Below are positions 62,244-64,000 of a DNA stretch of 64,000 nucleotides, piece after piece (positions within the stretch are counted from its first letter, which is position 1; every line of letters begins with the position of its first letter). The stretch comes from CALJFL01 sp039964455 (GTDB lineage: Bacteria; Pseudomonadota; Gammaproteobacteria; Pseudomonadales; Halieaceae), in NCBI GenBank assembly GCA_039964455.1, contig JBDVXK010000025.1:124001-188000 (forward strand), read 5' to 3'. The notes below the pieces were generated by a model. The model had not been told where the DNA came from. It made no database searches and saw only the letters and a program-made list of their open reading frames with translations. The translations under genes and the position numbers were made by a program.

Positions 62244-63479
62244 ATGGACCCTATCGAAGACTTGATGGATCCGGCAGTGCAAGCCTGCCCCTACTCGCTT
62301 TACAAAAAGCTGCGGGGTGAAGCGCCGATCTACCGAATGCCGGACACCGGCTTTTACCTGGTAACCTCGTTTGAACACTGTCGGGAAATCATTCGTCAGC
62401 CCGATGTATTCATCAGCGGCGTATCTCCGCTGGCGCTGAAGTCTGACGGCGTGCCAGCCGAGGTCATGGATATCTACCAGAACGAAGGATGGGTGCCCAA
62501 GGCGTCTTGTTCCACTTCGGATCCACCCCGGCATACCTGGGTGCGAGAATTGCTGTCCAGGCTGTTCACCACAGCTCGAGTTCGAGCGATGACGCCCTAT
62601 ATTGAAGCTACCGCTAATCAGCTTATCGACTCATTTGAGGACCAGGGCGACTGTGAGTTCGTCAAAGCCTTTGCACATCCGCTACCCATGATTATTATCG
62701 CGGAGCAGATCGGGGTTGAGACTGATGACCTTGACACATTCAAGGACTGGTCTGACGCGATTGTCGATCTGTTCAGCATGATGGTAGGGCCGGAACGGGT
62801 CATAGAGTGCGCAAGACAAGTTGTCGCGATGCAGCATTTTTTCAAGGAGCAGATCGACCAGCGCCGGGCACAGCCAAAAGACGACATTCTTACCCTGCTC
62901 GCCAATGGCGTGAACGACGAGAATGAGCCGATACCGATGGACGAGTTACTTTCTATCGTGACTATCGACTTGTTGGCATCCGGCAACGAGACCACCACCG
63001 CCGGAATCGCATCAGGCGTATTAAAACTGTGTGAGCAGCCAGAAGTAGCACAGGCACTGCAGGATGACCCCGGCCTCATACCTAATTTCGTAGAAGAAGT
63101 CCTTCGCCTGGAATCCCCCGCCCAGGGCATGTTTCGAGAGGTCACAGCGGATACAAGAATAGGCGATGTCGACTTCAAAAAAGGCGATGTGCTCAGCCTG
63201 CGCTTTGGCGCCGCTAATCGCGACGAATCAGTGTTTCATGACGCTGAGGAAATCGACCTGCATCGTAGAAAAGCTGGAAATCATCTGGCCTTCGGCATAG
63301 GCCGACACCACTGTGTGGGCGCGCCACTGGCGCGACAGGAACTTATCACCAGCTTTGATGTGATTATCCAGCGCCTGCAGAACTTTTCGCCGAAAAACCC
63401 GGGGCAGATACACCAGTACACGCCCAGCTTTTTTGGCCGTAACCTGATTGAGCTGGATATACTCTTCGACAAACGCTGA
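62244..63479 (+). CDS. Cytochrome P450
   Basis: 411-residue soluble bacterial P450. I-helix LLASGNETTTAGIAS, the E-x2-R pair in EEVLRLESP, and the heme loop FGIGRHHCVGAPLARQEL with Cys357. It needs an external ferredoxin/reductase, none of which is in this window. It may hydroxylate a steroid, terpenoid or aromatic compound. Family (CYP number) cannot be assigned from memory. Confidence 0.93.
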   Translation: MDPIEDLMDPAVQACPYSLYKKLRGEAPIYRMPDTGFYLVTSFEHCREIIRQPDVFISGVSPLALKSDGVPAEVMDIYQNEGWVPKASCSTSDPPRHTWVRELLSRLFTTARVRAMTPYIEATANQLIDSFEDQGDCEFVKAFAHPLPMIIIAEQIGVETDDLDTFKDWSDAIVDLFSMMVGPERVIECARQVVAMQHFFKEQIDQRRAQPKDDILTLLANGVNDENEPIPMDELLSIVTIDLLASGNETTTAGIASGVLKLCEQPEVAQALQDDPGLIPNFVEEVLRLESPAQGMFREVTADTRIGDVDFKKGDVLSLRFGAANRDESVFHDAEEIDLHRRKAGNHLAFGIGRHHCVGAPLARQELITSFDVIIQRLQNFSPKNPGQIHQYTPSFFGRNLIELDILFDKR

Positions 63480-63495
63480 CGGAGTTACAGAAACT

Positions 63496-63511
63496 GGGAG
63501 AGTCGCCTCCC
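63496..63511. terminator. Weak hairpin after the P450 gene
   Basis: GGGAG and CTCCC form a 5-bp stem with a 6-nt loop, 16 bp after the P450 stop and before the convergent ThuA gene. There is no strong T-run (GTTATT), so this is only a possible terminator. Confidence 0.28.
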
Positions 63512-63621
63512 GTTATTCAGGCAAGATACCCTATCGAATTATCTGCGTCCGCAAAAGCATAAACAGTCGCCAGTGGCATTACAAACCATCAAACGGAGAG
63601 GTGAGAAATAGACACGTGCGT

Positions 63622-64000
63622 CTACTCGGCTCCACGAGGGCCAGCGGCCCACTGCAGCGAGTTTGATATCAGTTGCTGGAATTCCGGTATCTGGTAGGTA
63701 TCGCCCTGGTGGCCTATGGCGCTGTAGAGAACGCGGCCGGCGCCCAGGGTGCGTCGCCAGGCGATGGGGTGCTCACCCGCCATACGATCCTGCATGAAGA
63801 ACGACTCACCACTGGTGCTGTATGAGCTTTCGTCCAGCGTGAGCAATATCTCAAAGCCGCTATCGCGTGGGTTGCGATCAAAGGCATACCACTCTTCATT
63901 GGGCACATTCCAGGGGGACGACAGATGTGACGTTAACGCAACCTGGGGATCCGCCACCAACACGTCTGCATCCTGAAACTGAGGGTTATAGGTATGGCCC
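63622..64000 (-). CDS. ThuA domain protein, C-terminal part (truncated by window end)
   Basis: The open frame enters from the right edge and ends at 63622. Its visible 125 residues include SSPWNVPNEEWYAFDRN, FFMQDRMAGEHPIAWRRTLGAGRVLYSAIGHQGDTY and the tail IPEFQQLISNSLQWAAG, which parallel WDHSEEWYSW...VYAAMGHRGESFQTPQVRQLLENAILWALG of the ThuA protein at 56595-57494. The N-terminus is outside the window. It converges on the P450 gene. Confidence 0.82.
   Translation of the reverse strand, partial: GHTYNPQFQDADVLVADPQVALTSHLSSPWNVPNEEWYAFDRNPRDSGFEILLTLDESSYSTSGESFFMQDRMAGEHPIAWRRTLGAGRVLYSAIGHQGDTYQIPEFQQLISNSLQWAAGPRGAE

Noticed and set aside
1..64000. CRISPR arrays, tRNA/rRNA genes, insertion sequences or prophage
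   Set aside because: No regularly spaced repeats, no rRNA-like or cloverleaf sequence noticed, and no transposase, integrase or phage structural protein among the coding regions; tRNA absence was judged by eye only.

Overview
The window reads as a chromosomal segment of a marine-type gammaproteobacterium, roughly mid-50s % GC. Gene content resembles the Halieaceae/OM60-NOR5 and Spongiibacteraceae style of genome: many SDR dehydrogenases, a Baeyer-Villiger-type flavoprotein monooxygenase, a P450, Rieske and KstD-like oxidoreductases, a complete sox cluster, DUF3604 and ThuA proteins. The taxonomic placement is inference. I saw no rRNA, tRNA, CRISPR, insertion sequence or prophage, and no stretch over 300 bp without a gene.

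Layout. 1-5.4 kb: tail of an SDR, an SLC13/RCK transporter, a membrane-anchored redoxin, and an SDR-DUF3604 pair. 5.6-9.2 kb: an operon of KstD-like flavoprotein, KshA-like Rieske oxygenase and SDR, divergent from the SDR-DUF3604 pair across a region with a 14-bp palindrome. 9.3-13.6 kb: 2-oxoacid dehydrogenase E1alpha-E1beta-E2 without E3, plus an SDR. 13.7-23.1 kb: a lithotrophic sulfur island. It holds a DUF302 protein, the operon soxCDXYZAKB, a BigR/SqrR-type ArsR sensor with two cysteines, a SoxH-like metallo-beta-lactamase-fold protein with a degenerate metal motif, and a split YeeE/YedE sulfur importer. The two divergent intergenic regions share an AT-rich palindrome lying on the predicted -10 boxes.

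23.2-30.7 kb: an SRPBCC protein, two paralogous hybrid histidine kinases and a single-domain response regulator. 30.6-39.6 kb: small housekeeping and catabolic genes, including glutathione peroxidase, an orphan acyl-CoA carboxyltransferase, recQ, a probable halohydrin dehalogenase, class I HMG-CoA reductase, an SGNH hydrolase and arfB. 39.7-46.5 kb: an SDR-ALDH-HIBADH-like operon divergent from a single-chain double MarR regulator. The two promoters have interleaved operator half-sites. The regulator is followed by a fatty acid hydroxylase, a CMD-family protein, fieF and an NTF2-like protein. 46.5-57.5 kb: sppA, a TPR/TonB-C-like protein, an FMO/BVMO, a beta-lactamase-fold lipoprotein, truncated globin plus transglutaminase, a cyclase, a hydroxyacid dehydrogenase, an NTF2-like protein and ThuA. 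57.6-64 kb: arsM, then hpd-VOC-FAH-maiA (tyrosine/homogentisate catabolism without hmgA), a P450, and a second ThuA cut by the window end.

How it fits together. The organism looks like a heterotroph that can draw electrons from thiosulfate through the full Sox system. It degrades hydrophobic ring compounds and aromatic amino acids, and it has several substrate-responsive regulators. The strongest leads are the sox operator pair, the MarR tandem with its triple half-site operator, the unusual SoxH-like protein and the halohydrin dehalogenase candidate. Starts were re-chosen from ribosome binding sites or promoter geometry where the longest frame looked too long; each such choice is stated.
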